Below, in pieces: positions 5,228 through 5,361 of a DNA stretch of 5,361 nt. Made by a program: the position numbers and the translations under genes. The notes under the pieces were generated by a model. The model had not been told where the DNA came from, ran no database searches, and saw nothing but the letters and a program-made list of their open reading frames with translations. The stretch is from Alphaproteobacteria bacterium (GTDB lineage: Bacteria > Pseudomonadota > Alphaproteobacteria > UBA6184): NCBI GenBank assembly GCA_030433125.1, contig JAUIKZ010000059.1, forward strand, positions 1-5,361, in the 5' to 3' direction. Every line of letters begins with the position of its first letter. Position 1 is the stretch's first letter.

Positions 5228-5361
5228 TTAGCCGTTATATTCATCCCTATATTTTTTCTCAATTTCATCATTCACTTTACGAAGCTTTTTACCTACTGAA
5301 AGCCATTTCTCAAAATCTTCTGGCGAAAGTTTCTTAAATTGGGGTTCTAATTGTTTATAAG
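5228..5361 (-). CDS. C-terminal part of an unidentified, charged helical protein
   Basis: A minus-strand frame enters from the right edge and ends with TAA (complement of 5228-5230). It gives 43 visible residues, ending KKYRDEYNG. The stretch is rich in K, E and D with regularly spaced hydrophobic residues (for example LSPEDFEKWLSVGKKLRKVN), which suggests an amphipathic helix or coiled coil. There is no cysteine and no motif that I recognise. The start lies outside the window, so neither length nor family can be judged. Codon use looks like real coding sequence, but the evidence is limited to an open frame with sensible composition. Confidence 0.5.
   Translation of the reverse strand, partial: YKQLEPQFKKLSPEDFEKWLSVGKKLRKVNDEIEKKYRDEYNG

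Overview
The window reads as a moderately AT-rich proteobacterial chromosome segment. Supporting features are a single tRNA-Lys(CTT) gene with an encoded CCA end, a canonical NAD-dependent D-3-hydroxybutyrate dehydrogenase (bdhA), Shine-Dalgarno sequences of the AGAGG/AGGAGA type, and three predicted exported proteins, one of them an ankyrin-repeat protein. A polyhydroxybutyrate/ketone-body gene next to exported ankyrin and low-complexity proteins suggests a host-associated or intracellular lineage, such as the Holosporales-like Alphaproteobacteria or the Legionellales-like Gammaproteobacteria. Sequence alone does not decide between these.

Layout. Bases 1-53 hold the first 17 codons of a minus-strand gene that runs off the left edge. 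Bases 54-244 are an AT-rich divergent intergenic region with several dyad symmetries. tRNA-Lys lies at 245-320 (+). Two plus-strand genes are then joined stop-to-start (TAAATG): a 437-residue exported protein with a six-cysteine N-terminal module and a long Arg/Pro/Ser/Asn-rich tail containing a diverged internal duplication, and bdhA. Convergent to these, only 14 bases away, lie two minus-strand genes: an ankyrin-repeat protein (about 449 residues) and, upstream of it, a 171-residue exported protein of unknown function.

Bases 4471-5227 contain no convincing protein gene but carry strong RNA-like signals. A GC-rich block at 4573-4729 holds several perfect inverted repeats, two of which compete for the same strand. 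It is followed by a near-consensus promoter (TTGACA-17-TATAAG) and a roughly 310-base segment lacking any ATG before the terminator. That segment has three perfect 7-8 bp stems in series and ends in a textbook intrinsic terminator, so I interpret it as an unassigned structured small RNA gene. The right edge carries the C-terminal 43 codons of another minus-strand gene.

Only bdhA and the tRNA are functionally identified with confidence. The best leads are the small RNA, the adjacent GC-rich structured block, the ankyrin protein with a nuclear-localisation-like basic cluster, and the repeat-bearing Cys6 exported protein translationally coupled to bdhA.
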